From positions 1-34,107 of the forward strand of contig CAZHWT010000010.1 of the NCBI GenBank assembly GCA_964536215.1: a DNA stretch of 34,107 nucleotides. The letters are read 5' to 3'. The stretch comes from CAZHWT01 sp964536215 (GTDB lineage: Bacteria; Patescibacteriota; CAZHWT01). Within the stretch, counting starts at the first letter, position 1; each line of letters starts with the position of its first letter. Shown here one piece after another: positions 8,401 through 15,339 of the stretch. The notes under the pieces are model-generated. The model had not been told where the DNA came from. It did no database searches and saw nothing but the letters and a program-made list of their open reading frames with translations. The position numbers were made by a program, and so were the translations under genes.

Positions 8401-8469
8401 TAGTAGTCCAGCCATCACTGCTAGCCCTAGAAAGACGATTAAAGTAGATGTTTTATGCAGAAAATGCAT
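5452..8469 (-). CDS. Secreted tail-fibre-like repeat protein, 1005 residues
   Basis: The protein starts with an uncleaved or cleaved signal segment (HKTSTLIVFLGLAVMAGLLFA) and is otherwise extracellular in composition: rich in Ser, Thr, Gly, Ala and Asn. It has trimeric fibre-like features: LNADTLGGKTYAQLL after the signal, and two long related blocks that begin KVGIGGPVAPTATLDVAG and KVGIGTTDPQAALDIVG, each followed by SNYSTNGG or SNYTTNGG, a QCL segment, WGAC or WGSC, and LVWDN or FLWDN. The last 100 residues form a small beta-rich domain (AFAVTLPSATTAMGRQYTI, VTVTAAGPDTLNG, SSDGTNWFVVG). Such domains occur in phage fibres and large bacterial surface proteins. The start at ATG 8469 lacks a clear Shine-Dalgarno site. 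A role in adhesion or the cell surface is inferred; no enzyme motif is visible. Confidence 0.75.
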   Translation of the reverse strand: MHFLHKTSTLIVFLGLAVMAGLLFASPTRQAILGLATGKIPLLNNQGKLNADTLGGKTYAQLLAEAQSVDAATLVGHDGLYYLQAGNLIGTIANEHFSAYDNLVSEGKIDDGSTILTDDDPTSLSSNSTASHSPASVLSSSTLDLTIRDQLITGSVIQSGLKTSLITNDAGFIADLTGFTSDNLAEGTTHRFSPWAIATGGIVYGGKVGIGGPVAPTATLDVAGTFKASGAVTLSNYSTNGGIFYADTNGVVAQLSAGGAGQCLKSSGGVPTWGACAAGDSITGTGAIGQLAFFNTTSTLAGSSALVWDNDNDVLTLAGDVVPDADVTRSLGTPSLQWKDVYIGPGSLYVNGQKVLEEAAGSIVVSADPDQNLQLQTGGDGDIELNPLGTGAIQLKSNVLLTGGKTFRTSDNSALLFSDGIQAGNLKLSGNTFTTANTNGDIAFAPNGNGDSYFSNGKVGIGTTDPQAALDIVGTLRASGATTLSNYTTNGGMLYTDGSGVVSQLGAGTTGQCLTANTGAAASWGSCNAANTLTGTGTAGQITYYSGTNTTAGSANFLWDNASSRLTIGYNSAQSGAIALPNNTSINFRNAPNTSDIIGMRYASDGNFYMANGSVVAGGAGGSATLMVGGNNGNVGIGSAALPTNGKLEVTSTGTTTDGIRVTANSLTTGKGLNVTSTSTALTTGGLASLDWSPGSATTSTGDLLSINVGPNGTVGNLLNIKNDGLSVFSVSQSQIVANVPVAFQAAGDMSIAYDLAFTNSTSGNIKSAGPLRIQAGESFNSSDLTLGTYNNGVIMFDSGVVATANGTKLGLGLYAPSARLSLAAGTTASDGIAFGTDTNLYRSAADTLRTDDTLLVGGGIAWVGTAAPSLSASGNAKTYFDSTSKTLKVSEDGGAYADVQTSGRALTTSTKTITSATVLTSLDGTVMADATSAAFAVTLPSATTAMGRQYTIIKTDVSANAVTVTAAGPDTLNGAATYPLNNAYDSITVSSDGTNWFVVGMAYN

Positions 8470-8595
8470 TAGTCATGCGGCACATAATAAGTTGCCGTAT
8501 ACATACTATACTCAGACAAACAGCCAGGCGTCAAGCAGCTGCGGTAGCTGCTGCAGTTAATCGTAATTCGTAGATCGCTAATCGTTAGTCGGTTG

Positions 8596-8624
8596 TTGTT
8601 ATACCAGAATCTCTGTGATACTAT
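8596..8624 (+). promoter_or_regulatory. Promoter giving a nearly leaderless transcript
   Basis: TTGTTA at 8596-8601 and TACTAT at 8619-8624 are separated by exactly 17 bases. The start codon at 8634 lies where transcription should begin or just after, and there is no Shine-Dalgarno site, so a leaderless message is likely. Confidence 0.6.
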
Positions 8625-8633
8625 CCGGCCATA

Positions 8634-8957
8634 ATGATCCCTAATACGAAATTTCAATTTGAAAACCTAACCGTATATCAGGAAGCAATAATCTGGACCG
8701 ATCTCACTTATTCCTTAAGTCAGTCGTGGCCGAAAAGAGAGGTGTATGGGTTAACCAACCAATGGCAGCGTGCTGCTACTTCCATTGCTTTGAACATTGC
8801 CGAAGGCAGCAGTCGCACCAACAAAGACTTCTGCCACATTCTAGATATTGCCCGAGGCTCGTGCTACGAATGCGTTGCTATCCTTGCCATAGCTAAGAAG
8901 CGAGAATATATGACCAGCGCCCAATATGACACGTGCTACGAGTATTGTAATTTGTAA
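8634..8957 (+). CDS. Four-helix-bundle (S23-type) protein
   Basis: The 107-residue protein matches the four-helix-bundle family first found as intervening-sequence proteins of 23S rRNA genes. Visible signs are FENLTVYQEAIIW, the helix LTYSLSQSWPKREVYGLTNQ, the family signature RAATSIALNIAEGSSR, and a third helix containing FCHILDIARGSCYE. The fourth helix is shorter than usual, so the protein may be slightly truncated at its C-terminus. It has Cys residues near the end (YDTCYEYC). The molecular role of the family is not established. The gene stands alone on the + strand between two minus-strand blocks, with its own promoter. Confidence 0.85.
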   Translation: MIPNTKFQFENLTVYQEAIIWTDLTYSLSQSWPKREVYGLTNQWQRAATSIALNIAEGSSRTNKDFCHILDIARGSCYECVAILAIAKKREYMTSAQYDTCYEYCNL

Positions 8958-9060
8958 TAAGTTGTCTCGCCGGATTAGCGCTCTAAAACGTTCAATAGCT
9001 CAGTCGATCTAGTAACCTACATTTATTTACGATAAACAATTTACGATAAGCGATTAACCA

Positions 9061-9086
9061 TGAATAGTAAGCTCGCTTGCTATTCA
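9061..9086 (-). terminator. Hairpin overlapping the stop codon of the epsilon gene
   Basis: TGAATAGTAAGC at 9061-9072 pairs with GCTTGCTATTCA at 9075-9086 across a 2-base loop, with one G-T wobble. The stop codon of the epsilon gene (9080-9082) is inside it. The U-tract is poor, so it may be a terminator or a 3'-end stabilising hairpin of the ATPase operon. Confidence 0.5.
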
Positions 9087-9337
9087 TTCACCAACACTGA
9101 TGCTTCGTTTTGGCCGACGTAGAGGACGCCGTGGGTGATAGGACTGATTAATTTTTTCTGGCCGTCATTGACAATACTAATATTGCCCTTGGTCAGCAGC
9201 ATAATCAGGGGTGTGTGCTCGGGGAGAATGGCCACCTCGTCCTTTTTAGCTGGCACAAACAACACCTGACCTGTGCCATCAAAGACTACCCCTTTTTGAT
9301 TAAGCACTTTTATATTGAGCGCTTTTTGGCCTGCCAT
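9080..9337 (-). CDS. atpC: F1-ATPase epsilon subunit, N-terminal domain only
   Basis: The 85-residue protein is the beta-sandwich domain of the epsilon subunit, which sits at the foot of gamma and contacts the c ring. The signature is clear: LNIKVLNQKGVVFDG, then DEVAILPEHTPLIMLLTKG, then HGVLYVGQNEASVLV. Typical epsilon subunits have about 130 residues; the C-terminal helical hairpin that inhibits ATP hydrolysis is absent. The start ATG 9337 has GGAGG shortly upstream and overlaps the end of the beta gene by 28 bases. It is the last gene of the operon, in its classical place after beta. Lack of the inhibitory hairpin fits an enzyme that works in the hydrolysis direction, which is inference. 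Confidence 0.85.
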   Translation of the reverse strand: MAGQKALNIKVLNQKGVVFDGTGQVLFVPAKKDEVAILPEHTPLIMLLTKGNISIVNDGQKKLISPITHGVLYVGQNEASVLVNE

Positions 9338-10716
9338 GCTGCCTCCACATCCTCAATTGGCCCCACCATATAAAACAAATCCTCCGGTGCCTCATCCAGC
9401 TCTCCAGACAGGATCTTATTCACCCCCGCCACCGTCTTCTCTAGCGGTACATATACTCCCTTGCGCCCGCTAAACACCTCTGAGGTAAAGAACGGCTGCG
9501 AGAAAAACTGGGTCAACTTACGAGCTCGACTCACCGTCACCCGGTCTTCTGGCGTCAACTCATCCACACCCAGAATAGCCACAATGTTGCGCAGCTCGTT
9601 AAGCCGCTCCAGGGCTTGCCTGGCTCGGGTAGCCGCCACGTAGTGGTCCGGGTTTAGGTGTGACCCCAGCATAATTGACGTCGACTTAAGCGGATCGATT
9701 GCCGGATAAATCTTCTTCTTAGCCATTTCGCGGGATAGCAACACGCTGGCATCCAAGCTACCCAAAATAGTCTGAACGGCCGGGTCGGTAAAATCATCAG
9801 CCGGCACATATACGGCCTGGGCAGACGTAATCGCCCCATTTTTGGTCGACACAATCCGCTCCTCAATCTGGCCAATCTCTTGCCCCAAGGTCGGCTGATA
9901 CCCTGTATCCGACGGCATACGGCCTAGAATCATCGAAATCTCACTACCAGCCTGCGCGTAGCGGAAGACATTATCCACAAACAGCAGCACATCCTTTTTC
10001 ATACTGTCGCGCAAGTATTCGGCCACTGTAAGCCCGGTCAAAGCCGCCCTAAACCGTACTCCAGGCGTCTCATTCATTTGTCCAAACACTAGCGTAGTGT
10101 CCTGCAGCAATTGCTTACTCTTTAACTCCTCGATTAATTCAAACCCTTCACGACTGCGTTCCCCCACTCCCAAAAACACCGACAGTCCTTGGTTAATCTG
10201 GACAATATTATGGATCAGCTCGGTAATAATAACCGTCTTGCCCACACCGGCTCCACCAAACAGCCCGATCTTGCCGCCTTTGGGAAACGGCGAAAAGAAA
10301 TCAATAGCTTTAATGCCGGTTTCAAAAAAAGTTAGCTTATTCTCTACTTCAGAAAAAGACGGAGGTGGCTGATCAATAGCTCGCCGCTCCTCGGCTACTA
10401 TTTCCGGCCCTTCGTCCAGCGGCCGACCAAATACATCTAAAACGCGGCCCAGAACCGACTTGCCTAGCGGAATAGACACTTTTTCCTGAGTATCAACAAC
10501 CAGCGCATTAAGCACCACCGCATCAGTTGATCCCAAGGCTAGACAGCGCACCGCCCGATTACGCAAATATTCCACCACCTCCAAGTATAAATTGTGTTCC
10601 GGCAGAAACAGGCATCGGCCAATCGGCGGCGTTAAATACGAAAACAGCACGTCCACAATTGGCCCGGTCGCCTCAATGACTCTGCCCTGATTATGTGAAA
10701 ACTGTAAATCGCTCAT
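9310..10716 (-). CDS. atpD: F1-ATPase beta subunit, catalytic residues intact
   Basis: The 468-residue catalytic subunit of an F1-type ATPase binds and hydrolyses ATP in the cytoplasmic head. Walker A is GGAGVGKT (154-161). The catalytic glutamate is E186 in GERSREG, followed by R187. Walker B is VLLFVDN with D248. The conserved runs AQAGSEISMILGRMPSDTGY and PLKSTS are present, as is the C-terminal region ELDEAPEDLFYMVGP that meets gamma. All residues needed for catalysis are visible, so the subunit should be active. ATG 10716 overlaps the gamma stop in an ATGA arrangement, which indicates translational coupling. The sequence is clearly beta of the F type, not the V/A type or a flagellar/type III ATPase, but it diverges from typical ATP synthases. 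Confidence 0.95.
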   Translation of the reverse strand: MSDLQFSHNQGRVIEATGPIVDVLFSYLTPPIGRCLFLPEHNLYLEVVEYLRNRAVRCLALGSTDAVVLNALVVDTQEKVSIPLGKSVLGRVLDVFGRPLDEGPEIVAEERRAIDQPPPSFSEVENKLTFFETGIKAIDFFSPFPKGGKIGLFGGAGVGKTVIITELIHNIVQINQGLSVFLGVGERSREGFELIEELKSKQLLQDTTLVFGQMNETPGVRFRAALTGLTVAEYLRDSMKKDVLLFVDNVFRYAQAGSEISMILGRMPSDTGYQPTLGQEIGQIEERIVSTKNGAITSAQAVYVPADDFTDPAVQTILGSLDASVLLSREMAKKKIYPAIDPLKSTSIMLGSHLNPDHYVAATRARQALERLNELRNIVAILGVDELTPEDRVTVSRARKLTQFFSQPFFTSEVFSGRKGVYVPLEKTVAGVNKILSGELDEAPEDLFYMVGPIEDVEAAWQAKKRSI

Positions 10717-11522
10717 CGCTTACCTCGTTTGTGTCCATGTAGCTCCCGCAACTTGGCATCAATTTGAGCTCGCCTAGCCTTGTGGTACTCAAACGTCAGC
10801 CGCTCCTGCTCTTCTGTGGCCTGGTCGTGAGCATTGCGCATCGATAGCATCTGAGAAGCATTGTACGCCAAAAGTGCCTCCTGAAAAAAGTTAAAGGCCA
10901 ACACCCCCACAATGGTCTGGTTAAGATAGTTGGCCACCTGCTGCACATCCGGCTCGATTAAGAATTGCCCAGGTGCAATTGGCTCGTCGCTCTTTTTTGA
11001 GGCATCGGAGACAATCAACGATACTGTTTCCACCTCCTGGTGCGAAGCTTTGTAGTAGCGTGGAAAGACAAAGTGAACTTGGGCATAGGTAGCTAATATT
11101 TTCTGTAATGGCAGCATGTCCTGAAAGGTAGCCTTATTGGACAGTTGAAAAAAGTGCATGGTTCGCTCGTCCCGATGCACAAACTCGGCTTGACCCAGTC
11201 GGCCCGTCACCAGCAAATCGGCCGTATATTTTTTATACACCTCGTCGGCCCGCTCAATAACTCGATTGAGCAGGTTGCCAAACATACCCCAGTTAAGCGT
11301 AATCATAACCACCAAATCCTGCTTTACCACCTGAGGGTTAATCGGCGCCACCTGATGCAGTGTTCGATAAATCCGCCAAGCTTCGCTAAAAAACGGTCGA
11401 CTATCCAGTACTCGCTGGCGCATGCGGCTAATCTCTTTTGCAGCCACCTGCTCCAGCACGCTGGTCATATCGCTCAGCTCCTCAATAGCGGCTATTTCAT
11501 TCTTGAGTGGTTCCAGTTGCAT
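10713..11522 (-). CDS. atpG: F1-ATPase gamma subunit (divergent)
   Basis: The 269-residue protein is the central stalk. The C-terminal helix is recognisable (YNASQMLSMRNAHDQATEE, then FEYHKARRAQID), and so is the N-terminal helix with VLEQVAAKEISRMRQRV, which together form the coiled coil inside the head. The middle has a Rossmann-like strand MITLNWGMFGNLLN in place of the usual SDRGLCGG. The tail is extended and very basic (LHGHKRGKR). I chose ATG 11522 because AGGTGGAG lies upstream at good spacing; the open frame to 11555 needs a TTG start and lacks a site. It overlaps the alpha end by 26 bases and the beta start by 4. Similarity to canonical gamma is low except at both ends, but gene order supports the call. 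Confidence 0.85.
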   Translation of the reverse strand: MQLEPLKNEIAAIEELSDMTSVLEQVAAKEISRMRQRVLDSRPFFSEAWRIYRTLHQVAPINPQVVKQDLVVMITLNWGMFGNLLNRVIERADEVYKKYTADLLVTGRLGQAEFVHRDERTMHFFQLSNKATFQDMLPLQKILATYAQVHFVFPRYYKASHQEVETVSLIVSDASKKSDEPIAPGQFLIEPDVQQVANYLNQTIVGVLAFNFFQEALLAYNASQMLSMRNAHDQATEEQERLTFEYHKARRAQIDAKLRELHGHKRGKR

Positions 11523-13074
11523 TAGCAGCTCCACCTGTCTCTCGTAACAGGTCAATAATGGTCTCTTTTTCAGCGGCCGAGGCTTGCTTTTTCTCTGTTG
11601 GTTTAAGCGTATCGGGATGGTTGGTAAATGCCTCGATCAACTCCTTTAAAATTGGCGTAGCCTCCTCAAGGCTGGCCGCAGCAGTTGCTTGGACTAGCTT
11701 AGGCTTCCATTCGGGTCGCTCGATAAAGGTAAATAACTGTATCCGCAACATAATGAGTTGCGGTCTATCCCAATACAGTACTTTTTGGCTAATCAATAAA
11801 TACAGCAAAACAATTTGTTGATGCGGTAGATAGGTGTCATCCAACGATTGATTGCATAGATCCTGGGCCCTGTTGCCCAAGTCAATAGTTTGCTGGGCAT
11901 CGGCTTGAAGGTCGGTACCAAAAGCTAAATACTTTTCCAACTCGCTAAACTGAATCATTAAACGCTTAAATTGATCCGACAACTCTCGCATAACTGTGGC
12001 TTGAGCTCGCCCGGCAATACGAGACACGGAATAGCCGCTATCCACAGCGGGAGAAATGCCCTTGTTAGCCAAATTCTGCCGGAACAGGATGTGCCCATCG
12101 GTAATCGACATTAAGTTGGTGGTAATATAGTCGGTAATTTCGTCGCTCTGAGTCTCAACGATCGGCAAAGCAGTAATCGTGCCGCCGCCAGCCGCAGCAC
12201 TAAAAGCTCCGCAGCGTTCTAACAGTCGAGCGTGTAGATAAAAAATATCGCCTGGATAAGCCTCTCGGCCAGCCGGTCGGCCCATCAGCAAGGAAATCTG
12301 CCGATACACTTTGGCATGGCTGGTCAAGTTGTCAAAAATAATTACCACATCTTTGCCTTGGACAGCAAAGGCTTCGGCTACCGACACGCCGACCATGGGC
12401 GAAATATAGTTAAGCGAAGCTGGGTCAGAGGAGCGAGAGGCAATTACGATGGTGTTTTGCAGAGCCCCGGTAGCGGTCAGGCGAGCAATTCGTCGCTTAA
12501 TTGACGACGTATCGGCATCAATGGCCACATAAATACCCAGCACCCCAGAGCCTAATTTAGCTTGAGTACACAGAGTCTCAATGGCCACATCAATCTTGCC
12601 TACCTTTTTAACCCCGACCAACAGTTCGCGCTGGCCCATCCCAATCGGTACTTGAGAATCAATCGTCAAAAATCCGGTTGACAGTGGACGGTCCACATAA
12701 GCTCGCTGGCTAATCGGTTTGGCAGCCGACTCTATATACCGACCATTAGCCATCTCCACCGCTCCCAAATCATCCAGTGGCGTACCGAGTGGGTCAATAA
12801 CCCTGCCCAATAACTTGTCGTTAGTGTTTACCTTAAGCCCTCTGGCTGAAATGCGCACCAGTTCCCCCTTAGTGACCGTGTGATAGTCTCCCAACAAAAT
12901 GGCTTGCACTTCTTCTTGGTTAAATCCCAACACAATCCCTTTTTGCCCCGAAGACAGCTCCACCACGTTATTCAACGCTACGCCATGCAGTCCGCTTATG
13001 GTACAAATTTCATTGGTGATCGACTCTACTCGCCCCACATCGGCCGAAACTTTTTGCTGCTGGGCCATGTTCAT
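11497..13074 (-). CDS. atpA: F1-ATPase alpha subunit with altered P-loop
   Basis: The 525-residue protein alternates with beta in the F1 head. Family signs: DPLGTPLDDLG, GMGQRELLVG, GREAYPGDIFYLHARLLERC, and SVSRIAGRAQ with the arginine finger (R352) that completes the catalytic site of beta. The P-loop is unusual: residues 154-161 read GVKKVGKI where family members have GDRQTGKT. The lysine is kept, but the Mg-binding Thr is Ile, so nucleotide binding at the non-catalytic site is probably weakened. The C-terminus is longer than usual and ends in a polar tail. ATG 13074 overlaps the delta stop by 4 bases. Retention of the arginine finger together with intact beta argues for a working hydrolase rather than a dead paralogue. 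Confidence 0.93.
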   Translation of the reverse strand: MNMAQQQKVSADVGRVESITNEICTISGLHGVALNNVVELSSGQKGIVLGFNQEEVQAILLGDYHTVTKGELVRISARGLKVNTNDKLLGRVIDPLGTPLDDLGAVEMANGRYIESAAKPISQRAYVDRPLSTGFLTIDSQVPIGMGQRELLVGVKKVGKIDVAIETLCTQAKLGSGVLGIYVAIDADTSSIKRRIARLTATGALQNTIVIASRSSDPASLNYISPMVGVSVAEAFAVQGKDVVIIFDNLTSHAKVYRQISLLMGRPAGREAYPGDIFYLHARLLERCGAFSAAAGGGTITALPIVETQSDEITDYITTNLMSITDGHILFRQNLANKGISPAVDSGYSVSRIAGRAQATVMRELSDQFKRLMIQFSELEKYLAFGTDLQADAQQTIDLGNRAQDLCNQSLDDTYLPHQQIVLLYLLISQKVLYWDRPQLIMLRIQLFTFIERPEWKPKLVQATAAASLEEATPILKELIEAFTNHPDTLKPTEKKQASAAEKETIIDLLRETGGAANATGTTQE

Positions 13075-13628
13075 GACTGTATCTCCTGAAATTTGCGCTC
13101 AAAAAACTGTCTGGCATAAAAGGCAATATTCGTTTTAAAACTAAAGTCTACTGTCGTACCATCCGCATCAATAATCAGGCAGCCGCCAATTAGCGATGGT
13201 AAGACCTCAAACACCACTCGGCCAGAATCTGTCCGCTGCTGCAGTATTTCAATAGCTAGCTGACGCTTAAAAACTGGCGACATCTCCACCGCCGTTATAA
13301 TTCTAATCTCGGCCAAGCCTTCATAATACTGCTGACATTGCCGGAAAAATTCTTGACCAACGTCATCCAAAAGAACATGGCTCAACCCAGCGTGGTGTAG
13401 CTCAGCCAGGTACAGCAACATGTCCGCCGACACATCCTGTTGGAATAAAAAGGATAGCGTCGATTGCACCTGCTGTTGGTCACCATCCTGCAACAGCGGT
13501 TTTATCTCTGGAATAAACTGCAGTCGTTCTAACACGGTATGCAACTCCCGCAGCACCTCCTTTTTGGGTTGGTGCGGCATGTTGCGGATTAATATATGTC
13601 TGGCGCGGTCAAGATTGTTTGTGTTCAT
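13071..13628 (-). CDS. atpH: F1-ATPase delta subunit (peripheral stalk)
   Basis: This 185-residue cytoplasmic protein links the b stalk to the top of the alpha/beta head. The N-terminal half is helical (LDRARHILIRNMP, KEVLRELHTVLERLQ), as in the six-helix domain of delta. The C-terminal signature, a strand-turn VLPSLIGGCLIIDADGTTVD followed by a terminal helix, is the best-conserved part of the family. Length is normal. It lies between b and alpha, its classical place, and overlaps b by 20 bases and alpha by 4. A stator-linking subunit implies that the head is held against rotation. Confidence 0.85.
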   Translation of the reverse strand: MNTNNLDRARHILIRNMPHQPKKEVLRELHTVLERLQFIPEIKPLLQDGDQQQVQSTLSFLFQQDVSADMLLYLAELHHAGLSHVLLDDVGQEFFRQCQQYYEGLAEIRIITAVEMSPVFKRQLAIEILQQRTDSGRVVFEVLPSLIGGCLIIDADGTTVDFSFKTNIAFYARQFFERKFQEIQS

Positions 13629-14127
13629 CTAAATATACCGATACGAGTGAGCGGACTAGTTCTTCGTGGCCGTTCAAGTCAATCTTTTCTTTCATTAGCT
13701 GCTCCATTGACCACTCCAAGGCTTCCGATGAATAATCGGTCAGCCGACGCAAGTACTGCTGCGATTCCTTGCGGGCATCGTCCAGGATTTGCTGGCGGTC
13801 ATTGTGGGCTTTTAAGATAATGGTGGAGGCCTGTTTTTCGGCTCTGGCTAAGGTTTTTTGAATCACCTGGCTGGATTCGTCCAGCACTTTTTGCATAGTT
13901 TGCTCAATTGCCTGCTGCTGCTGCTCAACCGATTGCTGTTGAATATCCAAAACTTTATTGGCGGATTGGTCAAAGTATTCCTGTAAATCTTGTCTGACTA
14001 CATACCCTAATTTGGCAAACGATGATTTGAGTGCTGCTACTTGCCGATATAGCCGTATCAAGAAAAATCCCGATGCAGCCAGTGCAATGGTTACTATAAT
14101 AACCAGACCGGGCAGTAACATAGACAT
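13609..14127 (-). CDS. atpF: F-type ATPase b-like subunit (membrane-anchored coiled coil)
   Basis: The 172-residue protein has one N-terminal membrane helix (residues about 5-24, LPGLVIIVTIALAASGFFLI). A long, heptad-rich, Gln/Glu-rich coiled coil follows (about 40-140). The C-terminal segment would bind delta. This is the build of subunit b, the peripheral stalk. The start ATG 14127 is 6 bases after the permease stop, so the gene is co-transcribed with the ABC genes. In ordinary F-ATPases b is fixed in the membrane against subunit a; no a gene is visible here, so what this anchor touches is open. The family match rests on architecture and gene order more than on motifs. Confidence 0.8.
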   Translation of the reverse strand: MSMLLPGLVIIVTIALAASGFFLIRLYRQVAALKSSFAKLGYVVRQDLQEYFDQSANKVLDIQQQSVEQQQQAIEQTMQKVLDESSQVIQKTLARAEKQASTIILKAHNDRQQILDDARKESQQYLRRLTDYSSEALEWSMEQLMKEKIDLNGHEELVRSLVSVYLDEHKQS

Positions 14128-14133
14128 GATAAT

Positions 14134-15339
14134 TTACACTCGCAACGCTTCTAGCGGCCGCAATCCTACCGCTCTTCTGGCTGGGCCGAGGCCTAGTAGC
14201 CAGCCTAGGCCAGCCGCACATACCAGCAATAGCAAAATGGCCACATACGGCAATTGATACAGCTGCCATGCCGCCACTCCACTCTGCTTGGCCATGTACC
14301 AAACCAGGCCATTGCAGATGGAGCCTAAGCCAATCCCCAAGCCAATTCCTAGCACCACTCCGCTAAACGACAATAGAATCGACTGGAGCATAAATAGTCG
14401 CCTGACGTCTTGCTTGCTAATCCCCAGTATGCGCAAAAACCCGACTTGGCGGGTCTGTTCAACCAGAGCTATGGTAATCGTATTAAGGGTACCAAACACC
14501 GCGATTACCAAGGTAATGGCGCCAAAAATAATTAAAATTGTCTGAATAACCCCAAAGATACGATTTACTTGGTCGATTGTATCACGTATGCTTGCTGTCT
14601 GAAATCCCATTTGCTCCACAGTCTCTCGCACTGCCGAGATTTTGTCCGGCACCGTTACCGTCAACGCCACCTCGCTGGCCGCATTTATACCGTATTGCTG
14701 CAAAAACTCTAGCGGCGCGTAGGTTACTGGTGTGCTACCTTTTTCAACCACACCAATAATAGTAAAGTTTTTGTCAGCAAAGTCTTTGCTGGCCTCTGCC
14801 TGGTTGGTAGCCCAGTCTTTGTTCACCGTAATCGTAAAATCTACCCTTTTACCCACCGCCTCTTTAGCATTAGTCAAGCCCAGGGCCTGCAAGGCGCGAG
14901 TGCTGATAATAAGCTGTTTCTCCGTGGCGCTCTGAGCGGTAAATATTTCTCCGGCCACTAATTGGTAGGTGGTGGTATCCAAAAACCCTTTGCTGACCGC
15001 ATATACTGGCATGTCCAGCGAAATACCGTGATAGGTAACCCGGCCAGACAAGCCAACTTGCTGCTCCAGACTAGATACTCCGCTAATCGAGCTCAGTCGT
15101 GACAGAGCCGAGCTATCCAGCTTTAATTGCTTAGTTCGTTTGGAGGTAACCGAAATAGTCTGCTGCGAGCCCGACTGCGCAATCTCGGTGGTTACGATTC
15201 GCTGCAGTCCAGTCCCCAGCCCCAACAAAAAGACCATAACCCCCACACTTAGGGCAATTCCGCCCACCGTTAGTCCAGTTCGCAAGCGTTTATTGAGTAA
15301 GTTACCCACCGCCAGTCGGCTTAAAAACAGCCACTTCAT
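14134..15339 (-). CDS. FtsX/MacB-type ABC transporter permease
   Basis: The 401-residue permease has the MacB/LolC/FtsX layout. It has an N-terminal amphipathic start and a first membrane helix (LAVGNLLNKRLRTGLTVGGI, ALSVGVMVFLLGLGTG). A large extracytoplasmic domain (about 43-262) follows, then three membrane helices in the last 140 residues. The cytoplasmic loop VEQTRQVGFLRILGISKQDV is the coupling motif of the family. The C-terminus ends in ARRAVGLRPLEALRV, also typical. Such permeases usually do not pass solutes but use ATP to move an extracellular domain (mechanotransmission, lipoprotein extraction or hydrolase activation). Its start codon directly abuts the stop of the ABC ATPase gene. 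Its position just before subunit b is where c and a normally lie. Confidence 0.9.
   Translation of the reverse strand: MKWLFLSRLAVGNLLNKRLRTGLTVGGIALSVGVMVFLLGLGTGLQRIVTTEIAQSGSQQTISVTSKRTKQLKLDSSALSRLSSISGVSSLEQQVGLSGRVTYHGISLDMPVYAVSKGFLDTTTYQLVAGEIFTAQSATEKQLIISTRALQALGLTNAKEAVGKRVDFTITVNKDWATNQAEASKDFADKNFTIIGVVEKGSTPVTYAPLEFLQQYGINAASEVALTVTVPDKISAVRETVEQMGFQTASIRDTIDQVNRIFGVIQTILIIFGAITLVIAVFGTLNTITIALVEQTRQVGFLRILGISKQDVRRLFMLQSILLSFSGVVLGIGLGIGLGSICNGLVWYMAKQSGVAAWQLYQLPYVAILLLLVCAAGLGWLLGLGPARRAVGLRPLEALRV

Noticed and set aside
5452..8469. Prophage remnant, because of tail-fibre-like domains
   Set aside because: The protein has its own export signal, and no capsid, tail, integrase or lysis gene is nearby.
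8469..8657. 62-residue minus-strand frame just before the tail-fibre-like gene
   Set aside because: It overlaps the promoter and start of the four-helix gene on the other strand, has no Shine-Dalgarno site and shows no recognisable pattern.
11523..11555. Longer gamma subunit starting at TTG 11555
   Set aside because: A TTG start with no ribosome binding site, wholly inside the alpha gene; the ATG at 11522 has AGGTGGAG in place.
9310..13074. Flagellar, type III secretion or V/A-type ATPase instead of F1
   Set aside because: Separate F-type alpha and beta genes flank gamma, with b, delta and epsilon in F-type order; FliI-type systems have one ATPase and V/A types have different subunits.
14134..15339. 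The permease as a divergent ATP synthase a subunit
   Set aside because: It has the FtsX/MacB layout with a large extracytoplasmic domain and the RILGISKQDV coupling loop, not the five- or six-helix a subunit with its conserved Arg in the fourth helix.
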